Source: Gloeocapsopsis sp. IPPAS B-1203 (lineage in GTDB: Bacteria > Cyanobacteriota > Cyanobacteriia > Cyanobacteriales > Chroococcidiopsidaceae). From it: a stretch of DNA of 64,000 bases. The notes below the pieces were generated by a model. The model ran no database searches. It saw nothing but the letters and a program-made list of their open reading frames with translations, and was not told where the DNA came from. This document shows positions 8,617 through 18,395 of the stretch, one piece after another (positions within the stretch are counted from its first letter, which is position 1; the number at the start of each line of letters is the position of its first letter). A program made the translations under genes and the position numbers. The DNA is taken from NCBI RefSeq assembly GCF_002749975.1, contig NZ_PEIG01000003.1:248001-312000 (forward strand), in the 5' to 3' direction.

Positions 8617-8813
8617 GGAGAAAAAATTAATGAGGAACATTTGCACGAGCTACATCGGTCTAAGTGTATACTTACGTACTACGGTAGCGGTTTTCTGGCG
8701 TCAATTGCTGCTAGTCTGCTGAAAAAGCGTGGATTCGAGGAGTAGCGAATATTCCTAGCTCTTGGATTGCCTGGACAGCAAAGTTACCTGTTGAGACAAC
8801 TAAAAAAAATTAA
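8617..8813 (+). pseudogene. Frameshifted remnant of a rhodanese-domain gene
   Basis: Frame 1 (codons in phase with 8644) reads HLHELHRSKCILTYYGSG then SIAASLLKKRGF before a TAG at 8743. The +1-shifted frame continues as RGVANIPSSWIAWTAKLP and VETTKKN, with stop TAA at 8811-8813. Joined, this matches the C-terminal half of a rhodanese domain (YCGSGYRSxIAASLL...NVANIxxGxxAWxAAKLPVE). The catalytic Cys of the YCGSG loop is Tyr, the N-terminal half is missing and there is no start codon. It is therefore a decayed gene, probably once co-transcribed with the DUF442 gene just upstream. Confidence 0.75.
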
Positions 8814-8849
8814 GCTCTTGGGAACTTTCCGAGTTTCGATCCCAAGAGC
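8814..8849. terminator. Bidirectional hairpin terminator between convergent genes
   Basis: GCTCTTGGGA (8814-8823) pairs perfectly with TCCCAAGAGC (8840-8849) around a 16-nt loop. CTTTT follows on the plus strand. On the minus strand the hairpin is followed by TTAATTTTTTTT. The position between convergent transcription units fits. The 8850-9053 stretch beyond it holds nothing else I can support. Confidence 0.75.
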
Positions 8850-9053
8850 CTTTTCAATCCAGTTCACTCCTCACACAACTAAGTCTAAGATTTCTAGTAG
8901 GAGAAATATGAATAAGAGTGACACTTTTCATATTGTCATCCTAGGTTTAGAAAACAAAAAACACTGACATTGTAAGGAGAATACTCTTTAAATTTAACTT
9001 GACTAGCTTTCTGCTTTCCCAGAAACGCAATATTTTGTTACTGAAAGTTTCAT

Positions 9054-9866
9054 TTAGTTTTGGGCGATCGCGGGAGTTTTTACGTGCAAGCGTTGAAACA
9101 TAGCTTCCCGTGCTTGTTGTGCCAAAGTGTCATTGAGGGGTGAAAGTGATATTGCTGATTGATACTTTTGTCTGAGCGCAGTTTGAATGAGCCAGTCGGC
9201 AACAAATGGATTTTTGGGTAATAATGGACCATGCGAATAAGTCGCGATCGCATTTTGATAAAACGCACCTTCTGTACCATCTTCACCATTGTTACCTAAA
9301 CCTTGGACAACTTTTCCCAGAGCTTCGACTTGTCCTAACTTAGTTCGTCCACCATGATTTTCAAACCCAATCAAGTATGCAGGAGAACCAATCATTGCTG
9401 CAAGTTCTTGTGCCAATCGTTTTGCGGTGACTTCAACAACAAGATTGCCAATACAACGGCGGGCGTTTGTTCCTGGATGAACTGAGATAAAATCTAGTAA
9501 CCCTAATCCTTCAATTCGTTGTCCTAAAGCAGGTTCATAGTAGTGTCCGAGTAATTGTGGCGCACCGCAAGTAAATACACCAGGAGTCCCGTTATCAATT
9601 TTTTCTCGCAAGGTTTCAGCTTTAGTACCGCGTAAATCGCGCATCACAATTTCTTGTTGTCGATCTTGCGCACCACCACCGACAATCATATCTACGCTTT
9701 GAAAGTCTACTGCTGTGGCATTTTGATCGAGAGGTAATACTTTTACTGTATACCCGCGCCACTCACAACGTTTTCGCAGACAAATGACATTTCCGCGATC
9801 GCCGTAAGTACTCATTAAGGTGGGATATAGCCAGCCGATTGTTAGTTCAATTTGTTCTGGATGCAT
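9054..9866 (-). CDS. gatD: Lipid II isoglutaminyl synthase, glutamine amidotransferase subunit GatD
   Basis: 270 aa CobB/CobQ-like class I amidotransferase. The N-terminus has LYPTLMSTYGDRGNVI, typical of GatD. The nucleophilic Cys lies in GVFTCGAPQLLG (usual form CGGYQLLG) and the catalytic His in FENHGGRTKLG or the later YSHGPLLPKNP. GatD supplies ammonia to MurT, which amidates the D-glutamate of lipid II. It starts 34 bp after the murT stop, so the two form an operon. The cyanobacterial pair is assigned by homology; biochemical data come mainly from Gram-positive bacteria. Confidence 0.9.
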   Translation of the reverse strand: MHPEQIELTIGWLYPTLMSTYGDRGNVICLRKRCEWRGYTVKVLPLDQNATAVDFQSVDMIVGGGAQDRQQEIVMRDLRGTKAETLREKIDNGTPGVFTCGAPQLLGHYYEPALGQRIEGLGLLDFISVHPGTNARRCIGNLVVEVTAKRLAQELAAMIGSPAYLIGFENHGGRTKLGQVEALGKVVQGLGNNGEDGTEGAFYQNAIATYSHGPLLPKNPFVADWLIQTALRQKYQSAISLSPLNDTLAQQAREAMFQRLHVKTPAIAQN

Positions 9867-9900
9867 AGATAGCTGTTGGCAATTAGCAACAAGTCTTAGT

Positions 9901-11241
9901 TTAGAGAATCTTACGTCCTGTGAGGACTTCGCGCACTTCTAACATCGCTGAGTAAGTGGGGAGAATGTGGAGTGTTTGATCGGCTGGTGTGTGTTCTAAA
10001 GCGGTTGCGATCGCTTCGCGTAAGTTTTCCTTAACGATAAGTTGTAAATCTTCTTGCTGAGAGTAGCGTAACCGTAGTGCCATATCATAAACGCGATCGC
10101 CACTGACAATGAATGTTCCACCTTGATCGACCAGTTTTTCAGTATCGACATCCCAGATCCAAGAGACATCAGTACCATCAGGAATGCGATCGTTTAATAC
10201 AAACAAGACTGGTGCAAGTTGTGAAGATTGTTGCCTTACCTGATTAACTGCGCGGATTGTCTCGTTCATTCCCACAGGATTTTTGGATAACAGAATACGT
10301 ACGTGTTTGCCGTTGATCTGTAACTCTTCTGCACGTCCGAATGCTGCCTGAAAATTACTAATTGTGTCGCGGATTGTTGCTTCATCCACACCAAGTTGTT
10401 GCGCAGCTAAAACTGCAGCTAAAGTGTTGTACTTGTTGTATAATCCAATTAAAATCTGGGGGTGTTCTTGACTGTTAATTGCTACTGGTGCTTTATGGAA
10501 ACCGCAGCTAGGACAGCGAAAATCTCCTAAATGAGATAGATAAACACCTTGGTAGTCAAGCGAATGTCCGCAGTTAGGACAGTAGATAGAGTCTACTGCG
10601 TGAGGAATTTCTTCTAGGTACTGTTCAGGTTCGTTTAAGCCAAAAAATAAGACTTTTTGAGGTAATTGTTGACCCATGTAAGAAAGGGTGGGATCGTCGG
10701 CATTAGGAATAACTACGGTATCGGGTGGTAAAGTGGCGATCGCTTTTCCCCAGCGTTGGCTGATAGTGTCTACTTCGCCATAGCGATCAAGTTGGTCGCG
10801 AAATAAGTTTAAACACAGAATAATTCTTGGTTCAATTGCGGCGACAACTTTAGGAACAACATTTTCATCGACTTCTAAAATTGCGTAATCGACATCGAGT
10901 TTGCCTACCAAGTTAGTGTTAGCAAGCAGTGTTGTCATTAAGCCATTCTCTAAATTTGCACCAGTTGCATTGTGTGCAATCCGCTTACCTTGACGTTCTA
11001 GCATAGTGCGTAACAGCAAAGATGTTGTTGTTTTGCCGTTTGTCCCTGCAATGAGAATCACACCGTGTTTGACTTGGCGACTGAGTAGCTGTAGTAATTG
11101 GGGCTGTAAGCGACGCGCAATTTCACCTGGTAAAACACTGGCTGCGCCGAGTCTAAGCGATCGCACTGCGAACGTCACTGTTTTTGCGGTTAATACTGCT
11201 AAACCTAGTTGTAGTCTATCTTTAACCTGAATTTTTGCCAT
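9901..11241 (-). CDS. murT: Lipid II isoglutaminyl synthase, Mur-ligase-like subunit MurT
   Basis: 446 aa. The Mur ligase central domain has P-loop AGTNGKTTTSLLL and ATGANLENGLMTTLL. A four-cysteine zinc ribbon (CPNCGHSLDYQG ... CPSCGFH, ~residues 222-250) interrupts it, a hallmark of MurT. The C-terminal DUF1727 region has LLSKNPVGMNETIRAV. It activates the glutamate carboxylate of lipid II with ATP and receives ammonia from GatD, encoded directly downstream. It is the first gene of the two-gene operon; a 1.5-kb AT-rich region lies upstream. Confidence 0.9.
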   Translation of the reverse strand: MAKIQVKDRLQLGLAVLTAKTVTFAVRSLRLGAASVLPGEIARRLQPQLLQLLSRQVKHGVILIAGTNGKTTTSLLLRTMLERQGKRIAHNATGANLENGLMTTLLANTNLVGKLDVDYAILEVDENVVPKVVAAIEPRIILCLNLFRDQLDRYGEVDTISQRWGKAIATLPPDTVVIPNADDPTLSYMGQQLPQKVLFFGLNEPEQYLEEIPHAVDSIYCPNCGHSLDYQGVYLSHLGDFRCPSCGFHKAPVAINSQEHPQILIGLYNKYNTLAAVLAAQQLGVDEATIRDTISNFQAAFGRAEELQINGKHVRILLSKNPVGMNETIRAVNQVRQQSSQLAPVLFVLNDRIPDGTDVSWIWDVDTEKLVDQGGTFIVSGDRVYDMALRLRYSQQEDLQLIVKENLREAIATALEHTPADQTLHILPTYSAMLEVREVLTGRKIL

Positions 11242-12743
11242 TTCCCCTACTACATGTATATAAGCAATTGCAGCTAATCTTCACTTGCGCTTATATTTTT
11301 GCACTATCTTTATGCATCGTATAACTGACACGCTAGAAATCTTTAACCGACTATGATACTGCACCTATCTGAGTGATTTGAATCTGATGCTTTCGTTTCA
11401 AATAACGTGTGCGCTATAAATTCTGTCTTGGCATGGAATACCGCTAATAGCCCACTCATGATATGGGTATTTTGATACTGAAGCTTGACTTGACTAAAAA
11501 ATAGCTGAGCATATTTGCGATCGCCCACAAGCACGTATAATAAAAGCTATTCTTCTTTTAAGACAAAATCAGATAAACATCAGAAAAAAGTTACTTAAAA
11601 TTCGTATCTCAATGATAAAATTTGTATGCGTTCATCTTGATTAAAATTCAATCAGTACAGAGTACTTAAAGTGATTCGACTGGCTCACTAGAAGTCACCA
11701 TAAGAGCTAAACAAAAGAAGGCTACTTCATTTGGTTAATATGTTGCGCTTAACTAACAAGCTAACAGATCGGTCATAAGTTCAAGCTTGCTCTGTTTGTC
11801 TTAAGTAATACTTACAGTACGTTTAACTTAGATATTTTTGACTAATATAGCGATTGTTTAATCAGAAATTATTCTTGTTTTTGCCTAAAGCTTTGACTAT
11901 CAATAATAGTCTATTTTTGGAGCATTTAAGGCTTATAGACAAGAATGACAACTCATCATAATACCTGTAGCTTTGATGCTTATTGATTATATTAGTCAAA
12001 TAAAAATTTGTATAAAATAACCGAATAGCGTTTCAGTATGTATTCTAATTCAGTAGTTATTAAAAGTTATAAATGTTTGAATGTTTACAGTTATCCTACT
12101 TTTAGTATTTTGTAATACAGCATTCTTCAAATGCTATTGTGTAATTTTGAGAGTAACGCATTTGACAACCTACCCACATATATGGTAAAGAAAAGATATA
12201 AAGCTCATTAAAGATATAATTTAAAAGCATGATTTTAGTAAAGTAAGCTTAAGTTTTTTGACAGGTACGTAATAGAAGTAAATATTATATAGATTGTCAA
12301 CAGCTATCAGACAAGTTATTTTTATCTTAAAAATAAGAAATTCTTATATAGCAAGGAGAAATCTAAGATATTGTGATTTTTATGTCACCCTTTGTAGTTA
12401 AATAAAAAGATTGTAAGTTACTAACTTAAGGTTCAACCATAAGGTTTGTGAGTTCGCTTGAGTCAGAAATATACCAAGGTGCCAGAAAAATATTGTAAGG
12501 AGGTTCTGTAGAATCAACTAAGTCAATGCATAAAGCTAATTGAAATAACATTTAGTCCTTTTTTCATACTCTGAAAAACGGAATACACTTGTAGCTTATT
12601 TTAAATTTTACATGCATAGTGACCGCTACATAAAAATAGATTAACTTGTTTTTTTCATCAATAAGATAAGTATTAAGTTTCGTAAACTTTAGAAAAAATA
12701 CTAAAAATGACCTGAGAAATTAATTAAATACTTTTGAATAAAA
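11242..12743. other. Intergenic region, 1.5 kb, AT-rich
   Basis: The divergent upstream regions of murT (minus) and the NB-ARC gene (plus). Base composition is clearly more AT-rich than the flanking genes and HIP1 sites are nearly absent. A 63-codon frame at 11343-11534 (minus) has no recognisable features. No tRNA, repeat array or long inverted repeat was seen. It could hold a non-coding RNA or a decayed gene, but nothing specific supports that. Confidence 0.5.
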
Positions 12744-14165
12744 ATGAAAATATCAGTAGAGGAAGCAATAGAAATAGTAGAAAGTGTCACTCAAGAAGGT
12801 GGTTTAAGTAAAGTACAAGAAATTGTTTTTCGTCAATGTTGGGAAGGATGCTCATACCAAGAAATTGCTAGAAAATCTGGATATCAACTAGGCTATATTA
12901 GAGATGTTGGTCATAAACTGTGGCAATCACTTTCAAAAGCTTTCGGTCAAAAAATTACAAAAACTAATTTTCAACGAGCTATTAAACAATATCAAATAAC
13001 TGCATTATCTCCAAAGAATGAACTTCAGACAACACCAACAAGTGCTAGTAATGTACCCCCTGTACAATTAAGTACAGTCAGCCAAAAGCAAGATTGGCAA
13101 GAGAAAATTGATGTTTCCATGTTTTTTGGTCGTACGACTGAATTATCTAATTTGGAACAGTGGATAATTAGCGATCGCTGTCGTGTAATCTCGCTTTATG
13201 GAATGCCAGGAATTGGGAAAACGTTATTAGCAGCATTCTGTGCAGAACAGATGCAGTACAAGTTTGAGTATCTCATCTGGCGCAACGTGCGTAATGCTCA
13301 ACCAATTAGAGAATTATTAACAGAAATCGTTTTATTTTTATCACAACGACAAGTAGGAGAATTGCCGCAGACAACAGACGACTTAATCTCATGTTTAATG
13401 AAGTACTTAAGGGAGCATCGTTGTTTATTGATCTTAGATAACTACGAATCTATTTTACAAAGTGGTGGAAAAGCTGGGCGTTATCGCGATACCTACGAAG
13501 GATATGGTCAATTACTACGGCAAGTAGCCGACGAAAGTCATCAAAGCTGCTTGTTGCTGACGACAAGAGAGATGCCCATTGGTTTAACAGTCAAAGAAGG
13601 CGATCAGTTACCTGTGCGATCGCTGCAATTAAGTGGTTTGTCATCAGAACCAGCCTATGAAATTTTAAGAACAAAAGGTCTAGTATTCAATAACGAAGAA
13701 GCACAAGGTTTAGTGACTCGTTATTCAGGTAATCCACTTGCTTTAAAAATTGTAGCTGTAGCAATTCAGTCTCTATATAAACAAGATATATCTAAGTTTT
13801 TGTCTCAAGGTCGAATTGTTTTTGGAGAGATCTGGGATTTGTTAGAACAGCAATTTAATCGTCTATCGAACCGTGAAAAGCAAGTGATGTTGTGGTTAAC
13901 AAGTTATCAAGAAGACACCTCTTTATTGAAACTAGATGAAAACAACTTGCCTGGATTATCTACAAGAGTAGTGTTAGAAGCTTTGCAATCTCTACAAATG
14001 CGATCGTTCATAGAAAACAACTCATTGCGTTTTACCCAGCCCAATATGATTTTAGAGTACATTAAAGAAGTAACCCACTATAAAAGCGAATCTAGTATTC
14101 TCAAATTCGCAACAATCTCTTCAGAATTGAGTCAGCTTCCAATACTTACAAAAAACCAAGGTTAA
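12744..14165 (+). CDS. NB-ARC STAND NTPase with N-terminal HTH domain, lacking sensor repeats
   Basis: 473 aa. The N-terminal ~90 residues (VEEAIEIVESVTQEGGLSKV, then CWEGCSYQEIARKSGY) form the helix-turn-helix domain seen at the start of cyanobacterial NB-ARC proteins (vWA-MoxR-associated type). Residues ~125-400 are NB-ARC: Walker A YGMPGIGKTLLA, Walker B LLILDNYE, sensor LLLTTREMP and YSGNPLALKIVA in place of GLPL. A winged-helix region follows and the protein stops. Relatives usually continue into WD40 or TPR repeats that sense a ligand, so this is a short or truncated form. Signalling or defence is the usual inference; the target is unknown. Confidence 0.8.
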   Translation: MKISVEEAIEIVESVTQEGGLSKVQEIVFRQCWEGCSYQEIARKSGYQLGYIRDVGHKLWQSLSKAFGQKITKTNFQRAIKQYQITALSPKNELQTTPTSASNVPPVQLSTVSQKQDWQEKIDVSMFFGRTTELSNLEQWIISDRCRVISLYGMPGIGKTLLAAFCAEQMQYKFEYLIWRNVRNAQPIRELLTEIVLFLSQRQVGELPQTTDDLISCLMKYLREHRCLLILDNYESILQSGGKAGRYRDTYEGYGQLLRQVADESHQSCLLLTTREMPIGLTVKEGDQLPVRSLQLSGLSSEPAYEILRTKGLVFNNEEAQGLVTRYSGNPLALKIVAVAIQSLYKQDISKFLSQGRIVFGEIWDLLEQQFNRLSNREKQVMLWLTSYQEDTSLLKLDENNLPGLSTRVVLEALQSLQMRSFIENNSLRFTQPNMILEYIKEVTHYKSESSILKFATISSELSQLPILTKNQG

Positions 14166-14196
14166 CTATAAGAGAAGTGTATTAATCGCACTACCA

Positions 14197-15177
14197 TTAA
14201 AATTGCTTCTCTAGTTCTGCTGTTTGTGTTATGAATTGCTGAGTTTGCTCAATGTCTAAGCGAGAACAGAAATTTTCCATTGTCAGCTTTAAACCTTGTT
14301 GTAGAGAAATTGCCGGTTCCCAATTAAGCCAGGCTTTGGCACGTGTAATGTCTGGACAGCGATGGCGCGGATCGTCTAACAGTGGTGGTGCAAACTCAAT
14401 CTTGACGTTAGGATTGACTAGCCTTTGCACATTTTGAGCTAGCTCTAGAATAGTACAGTTATTTGGGCTACCCAAGTTGACTGGACCAATGTATTCACTA
14501 TTCATCAGCCGCATCAATCCTTCTACTAGATCAGAAACATAGCAAAAACTTCGAGTTTGATAACCGTCACCATATACCACCAAAGGCTGATTACGGAGAG
14601 CCTGAACTATTAAGTTACTTATGGCTCTACCATCATTTTCTAACATGCGCGGACCATAAGTGTTAAAGATGCGGGCGACACGAATTTTTACATCATTTTG
14701 CCGATAGTAATCGAAAGCAAGAGTTTCTGCAACTCGCTTACCTTCGTCATAGCAGGAGCGAATTCCGATCGGATCGACATTTCCTCTATAGTCCTCACTT
14801 TGAGGATGAATTTCGGGATCGCCATAAACTTCACCAGTAGAGGCTAAAAGAAATCTAGCTTTCACCCGCTTGGCAAGCCCTAGCATATTTAACGTCCCGA
14901 TCACATTAGTTTTAACTGTTTTGACTGAATTAAATTGGTAATGCACCCGTGCTGTAGGACAAGCTAGATGATAGATTTGCTCAACTTCTAATCGTAAAGG
15001 TTCAGTGACATCGTGTCGTAGCAGTTCAAAATTTGGATACTCCATCCACTTAAGAATGTTACGTTTATGTCCCGTATAAAAATTATCTAAACAAATGACT
15101 TCATGTCCCTGTGCCATCAATCGATCTATTAAATGAGAGCCAATTAAGCCCGCACCGCCTGTAACTAATATTCTCAT
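14197..15177 (-). CDS. uxs: UDP-glucuronate decarboxylase (UDP-xylose synthase), SDR family
   Basis: 326 aa extended SDR. The NAD-binding motif is [11 protein letters not shown] and the sequence [15 protein letters not shown] matches UXS (usual form HLACPASPxHY). The catalytic STGEVYGDP and YDEGK supply Ser/Thr, Tyr and Lys; [10 protein letters not shown] and [18 protein letters not shown] follow. It oxidises and decarboxylates UDP-glucuronate to UDP-xylose in the cytosol, feeding the glycosyltransferases upstream. It is the last gene of the polysaccharide region on this strand. Confidence 0.88.
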   Translation of the reverse strand: MRILVTGGAGLIGSHLIDRLMAQGHEVICLDNFYTGHKRNILKWMEYPNFELLRHDVTEPLRLEVEQIYHLACPTARVHYQFNSVKTVKTNVIGTLNMLGLAKRVKARFLLASTGEVYGDPEIHPQSEDYRGNVDPIGIRSCYDEGKRVAETLAFDYYRQNDVKIRVARIFNTYGPRMLENDGRAISNLIVQALRNQPLVVYGDGYQTRSFCYVSDLVEGLMRLMNSEYIGPVNLGSPNNCTILELAQNVQRLVNPNVKIEFAPPLLDDPRHRCPDITRAKAWLNWEPAISLQQGLKLTMENFCSRLDIEQTQQFITQTAELEKQF

Positions 15178-15295
15178 CTTTACCTTGCTCGTGAGCTATT
15201 TTCTATGCTTTGTTAGTCAAATTCAATTTATAAAGATTGACATCTTTGTTTGTTTTTTGTGTTTTACAAAATTAAAAACTCCGCTCAATATTTGT

Positions 15296-15553
15296 TTAAA
15301 ATTTAATAAGTTCATTAGATTCTCTATTCACAGATAGATTGATTTGATAGTTTAGCTGTTGAAACTGATTGTGCATCCAAGTATAACCCTTAGCAATACA
15401 ATGCGTACAAGCTTCACCACAGTTATTTCCCTGATCGTCACAAAGAATTACACTTGCTTCTTTTCTTTCAAAATGCTGCTGACATAAGTAGCAAAGCTGA
15501 TAATTTTCACAACAGCTACTATTACTATTGTTATGTTCAATTTGAATTTGCAT
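15296..15553 (-). CDS. Small cysteine-rich, probably zinc-binding protein
   Basis: 85 aa with nine cysteines. CYLC and CTHC pairs, plus single Cys in VILCDD and NNCGEAC, make a plausible zinc-ribbon or treble-clef site between residues ~20 and 55. The N-terminus also has an adjacent Cys pair. No membrane segment or signal peptide. Its position between the priming transferase and UXS genes suggests it is transcribed with the polysaccharide genes, but its function is not recognised. Confidence 0.6.
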   Translation of the reverse strand: MQIQIEHNNSNSSCCENYQLCYLCQQHFERKEASVILCDDQGNNCGEACTHCIAKGYTWMHNQFQQLNYQINLSVNRESNELIKF

Positions 15554-15689
15554 GGTCTCTAAATTTTACTTAAATGTTCATTTGGAGAAATAGTATAAAT
15601 TAGTTATCAAATTAACGTAAATACTCTAGCCAGAAGCCTTCTCATACCTATTTTTCTAGTTAATTGTGAGGAGAATAACTAACCACTAC

Positions 15690-16442
15690 TTAACAAGCAC
15701 CGCGTTTAGTTAAAACAACATATAGCGTTTTGAAGAGTAGATACAAGTCATAAGTAACAGACCATTTACGTTGGTAATCCAAATCCATCAGCACGATCGC
15801 TTCAAAATCCTTGATACTAGAACGTCCATTTACCTGCCATTCACCTGTTATTCCTGGTTTAACCCACAGCCTTTGCCAGTGGTGAGGTGCGTAATGCTTG
15901 ACTTCATCCTTTGTTGGTGGTCGAGTACCAACTAAGCTCATTTGCCCCAGTAACACGTTCCAAAACTGTGGCAATTCGTCCAGACTAGTGCGGCGCAGAA
16001 AGCTACCTACACGAGTAACACGGGGATCGTTTGAATTCTTAAAAATTTGTCCTTGAGCTTCATTTTTGACTAAATGTTGTAGTTTCTCAGCCCCAACCAC
16101 CATAGAGCGAAATTTCCAAATGCGGAAAAGACGACCATTTAACCCACAGCGAATCTGGCTGTAGAAGATCGGACCAGGGCTATCCAATTGCATTGCAATT
16201 CCCACTGGAATCGCGATCAAGGCAGTAATTAGTAATCCAAACATAGCCCCAAAAATATCAATTAAACGCTTGGTGCGACTGACAGTAGAGGGATGTATAA
16301 TTGACCTTAATACACAGTTATCGTATTCATTTAAAAGAAAATTTATTGATTCTTGCGTTTCAGTTTGCGTATGTTTTTCTTGACTAATATTTCCAATCTT
16401 TGGATTTGAAATACGTGATATCAATGGAACTATTTTTATCAT
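15690..16442 (-). CDS. Priming sugar-phosphate transferase (WbaP/ExoY-like, bacterial sugar transferase family)
   Basis: 250 aa. The conserved catalytic region follows a cytosolic N-terminus of ~65 residues: [14 protein letters not shown] re-entrant membrane helix, [57 protein letters not shown] and [13 protein letters not shown]. These enzymes load the first sugar-1-phosphate onto undecaprenyl phosphate at the inner membrane, starting repeat-unit synthesis. It is the short ExoY/HepD-like form without the extra membrane helices of full WbaP. It is the only initiating transferase seen in the window, so it probably serves the whole island. Confidence 0.9.
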   Translation of the reverse strand: MIKIVPLISRISNPKIGNISQEKHTQTETQESINFLLNEYDNCVLRSIIHPSTVSRTKRLIDIFGAMFGLLITALIAIPVGIAMQLDSPGPIFYSQIRCGLNGRLFRIWKFRSMVVGAEKLQHLVKNEAQGQIFKNSNDPRVTRVGSFLRRTSLDELPQFWNVLLGQMSLVGTRPPTKDEVKHYAPHHWQRLWVKPGITGEWQVNGRSSIKDFEAIVLMDLDYQRKWSVTYDLYLLFKTLYVVLTKRGAC

Positions 16443-17057
16443 TCTTCTACCTTAGAGTATACCTGTTTCTACAAAGTTATAAACCAGGTATTTAATAATT
16501 ATTGCTTACTAAAATGTACAAAAATGATATATTATTGGGCTAACCTCATGCGTTGAATCTGTAATAACAGCTTTACTATTGGCACATTTACATTTAATTC
16601 TCCAAAATTAATGACCCTCACTTAAAAATGTCTATAAAATACAACAAGTTTGCCTTATCTATTTCCTTATATAGCAGAGGTTAGGAGTTAGAGATCAGAA
16701 TTAAAAGCTAGTTGGCTCAAAAGTTCTAAACTTCGTATATTGATTATTACTATAAAAATAGTGCGATCGCATTTATTTAGGAGATTTATATAGATATAAT
16801 TAACTTCATAAAAACAAAATTATCTTTTAGTTTATTTGCAAGAATAACGAGGCTTCGACGGAAACTCATCAAACGAATATTTAGAGTTTCATTATTAATT
16901 ATCTAGAGGAAATGTTTACGATTATGTCCAAGAAAATGTTTGATTTAAGATATCAGTTGTATAACTTCTTAGTGTTTTTGTTGAACACGAGTTTTGCGAG
17001 CAGTAGCTACTTCATCCCTTGTGCTCATAACATTAATCGAGCCGAGTAAGTTAGATA
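16443..17057. other. Intergenic region between operon 2 and the priming transferase
   Basis: About 615 bp without a credible reading frame. AT-rich, with one HIP1 octamer near 16764. It must contain the promoter of the sugar transferase gene (close to 16443) and the end of the operon 2 transcript. I saw no strong hairpin or repeat. Confidence 0.5.
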
Positions 17058-18395
17058 CTATTGCTTTTTAGAGAATGAGGACTTAACCGTATGTAAGTAA
17101 AAATTTACTCCTGAAAAACAACCTAAAACCTCTACTAATAGTGTGCTGTGTCTAGGTTCAAAACCTTTTAATAGCCCACGTAAAAACAGCTTTACATAGT
17201 ACTTTGGTAGAGTAAGGAACAAGTGACGTAGATTACCCCAGTGCCGATACTTAGAAAACTGAATCAACCGAGCTGCTGTATCTCCTCGCAAATAAAAGTA
17301 TATCTGCTGTTTCAAGTCATCCATATCTCGGCGATGATAGTGGTAAACGACAGCTGCTGGCTCATAACGACAAGCCCAGCCTTCAGCGAGCACTCGGTAC
17401 CATAATTCAGAATCTCCATTACACCCAGCAGCTCCTGCGTCTAAACGTTCATCGAAATTCCCCACTAGTTCAAAAACCTTACGTCGAAAGGCCATATTGG
17501 CACCAGCTCCAATGTGCCAAACAGGAACACCCCAAGGCTTGCGCTGCTCAAAAAAGTGGGTATCAAAAGTTATAGCACGATACCCTCGATTAAAGCCCCA
17601 ATATTTCTCAAAGATGAATTGTGCTTCTGTTTCTAGTTCTGCTGGTAGAACTAGTCCGGTAACAGCCATCACCGTAGGTTCATCAAAGCTTTGTTGCAGT
17701 CGAGCGAGCCAGTCAGGATGAACTGTCACATCATCATCAGTAAAGGCAATAATATCGCTTGTACTATGACGGATACCTGTATTACGTGCTACGTCTAAAC
17801 CAGGGTTGGGTTCTAGCACATATCGGATATGGGGTATCTGGGCAACGAGCTGACGTGTAGTATCTGAACTTGGGGCATTGTCTACGACTATGATTTCTTG
17901 TGGATACTGGGATAGATTTTGTAACGAGTGCAGGCATCGTGCTAATCGTTCTGGTCTGTTCCGCGTACAGATAACTACGGAAACAGATTCATTAGTAGGC
18001 TGTGACCAACATTCACGGAGCTGAGCCAGTGGTCGCTGCAATTCCACTAATGCATCAAAGTTTGGAGGAATTGGATTTTTATGAGGCAGTTCAGGTAATA
18101 GTACTTTGAAGCCTTGCTCAAAAAGGCGATCGCCAACTGCTGGAGTAATAGTTTGCAGTACCAGGTTTGTCAGTTGCGTAGTGGGTATCGGTAACTGAGT
18201 GGCTTGAATTTCCAAATGACCAAGGGGGATGCCGTGCCACCAAAACACTATATATAACCCCTGATAGTCTGATTCAAGTAGTGTAGGAATGCCTTCACTC
18301 AGCTCAAGGTGCAGAATCTTCCAGGGAGCGAATGTATTCACAATTAACTTACCTCTAATTTCGCTCAGTCTATTAGCTACTTCTAAATCGAACAC
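17058..18395 (-). CDS. Family 2 glycosyltransferase with N-terminal extension
   Basis: 445 aa. An N-terminal region of ~150 residues with no recognised fold precedes a GT2 domain: VSVVICTRNRPERLARCL, VVDNAPSSD, EPNPGLDVARNTGIRH and metal-binding FTDDDVTVHPDW, then GAGANMAFRRKVF. It probably transfers a sugar from a nucleotide donor onto the lipid-linked repeat unit. It is a paralogue of the GT2 at 23233-24468 (same extension, same motifs). Its start overlaps the 3' end of the epimerase gene by 13 bp, so the two are coupled. It is the last gene of operon 2. Confidence 0.88.
   Translation of the reverse strand: MFDLEVANRLSEIRGKLIVNTFAPWKILHLELSEGIPTLLESDYQGLYIVFWWHGIPLGHLEIQATQLPIPTTQLTNLVLQTITPAVGDRLFEQGFKVLLPELPHKNPIPPNFDALVELQRPLAQLRECWSQPTNESVSVVICTRNRPERLARCLHSLQNLSQYPQEIIVVDNAPSSDTTRQLVAQIPHIRYVLEPNPGLDVARNTGIRHSTSDIIAFTDDDVTVHPDWLARLQQSFDEPTVMAVTGLVLPAELETEAQFIFEKYWGFNRGYRAITFDTHFFEQRKPWGVPVWHIGAGANMAFRRKVFELVGNFDERLDAGAAGCNGDSELWYRVLAEGWACRYEPAAVVYHYHRRDMDDLKQQIYFYLRGDTAARLIQFSKYRHWGNLRHLFLTLPKYYVKLFLRGLLKGFEPRHSTLLVEVLGCFSGVNFYLHTVKSSFSKKQ

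Noticed and set aside
8908-8967. 19-codon frame with AGGAG before the ATG
   Set aside because: Good ribosome-binding site but very short, no conserved feature and it lies beyond the terminator hairpin; not supported without expression or conservation data.
11343-11534. 63-codon minus frame in the AT-rich gap
   Set aside because: No recognisable domain, no good ribosome-binding site and no neighbouring operon; likely chance.
14171-14212. AGAGAAG/CTTCTCT inverted repeat after the NB-ARC gene
   Set aside because: Overlaps the UDP-xylose synthase coding end, 28-nt loop and no T-run; too weak for a terminator.
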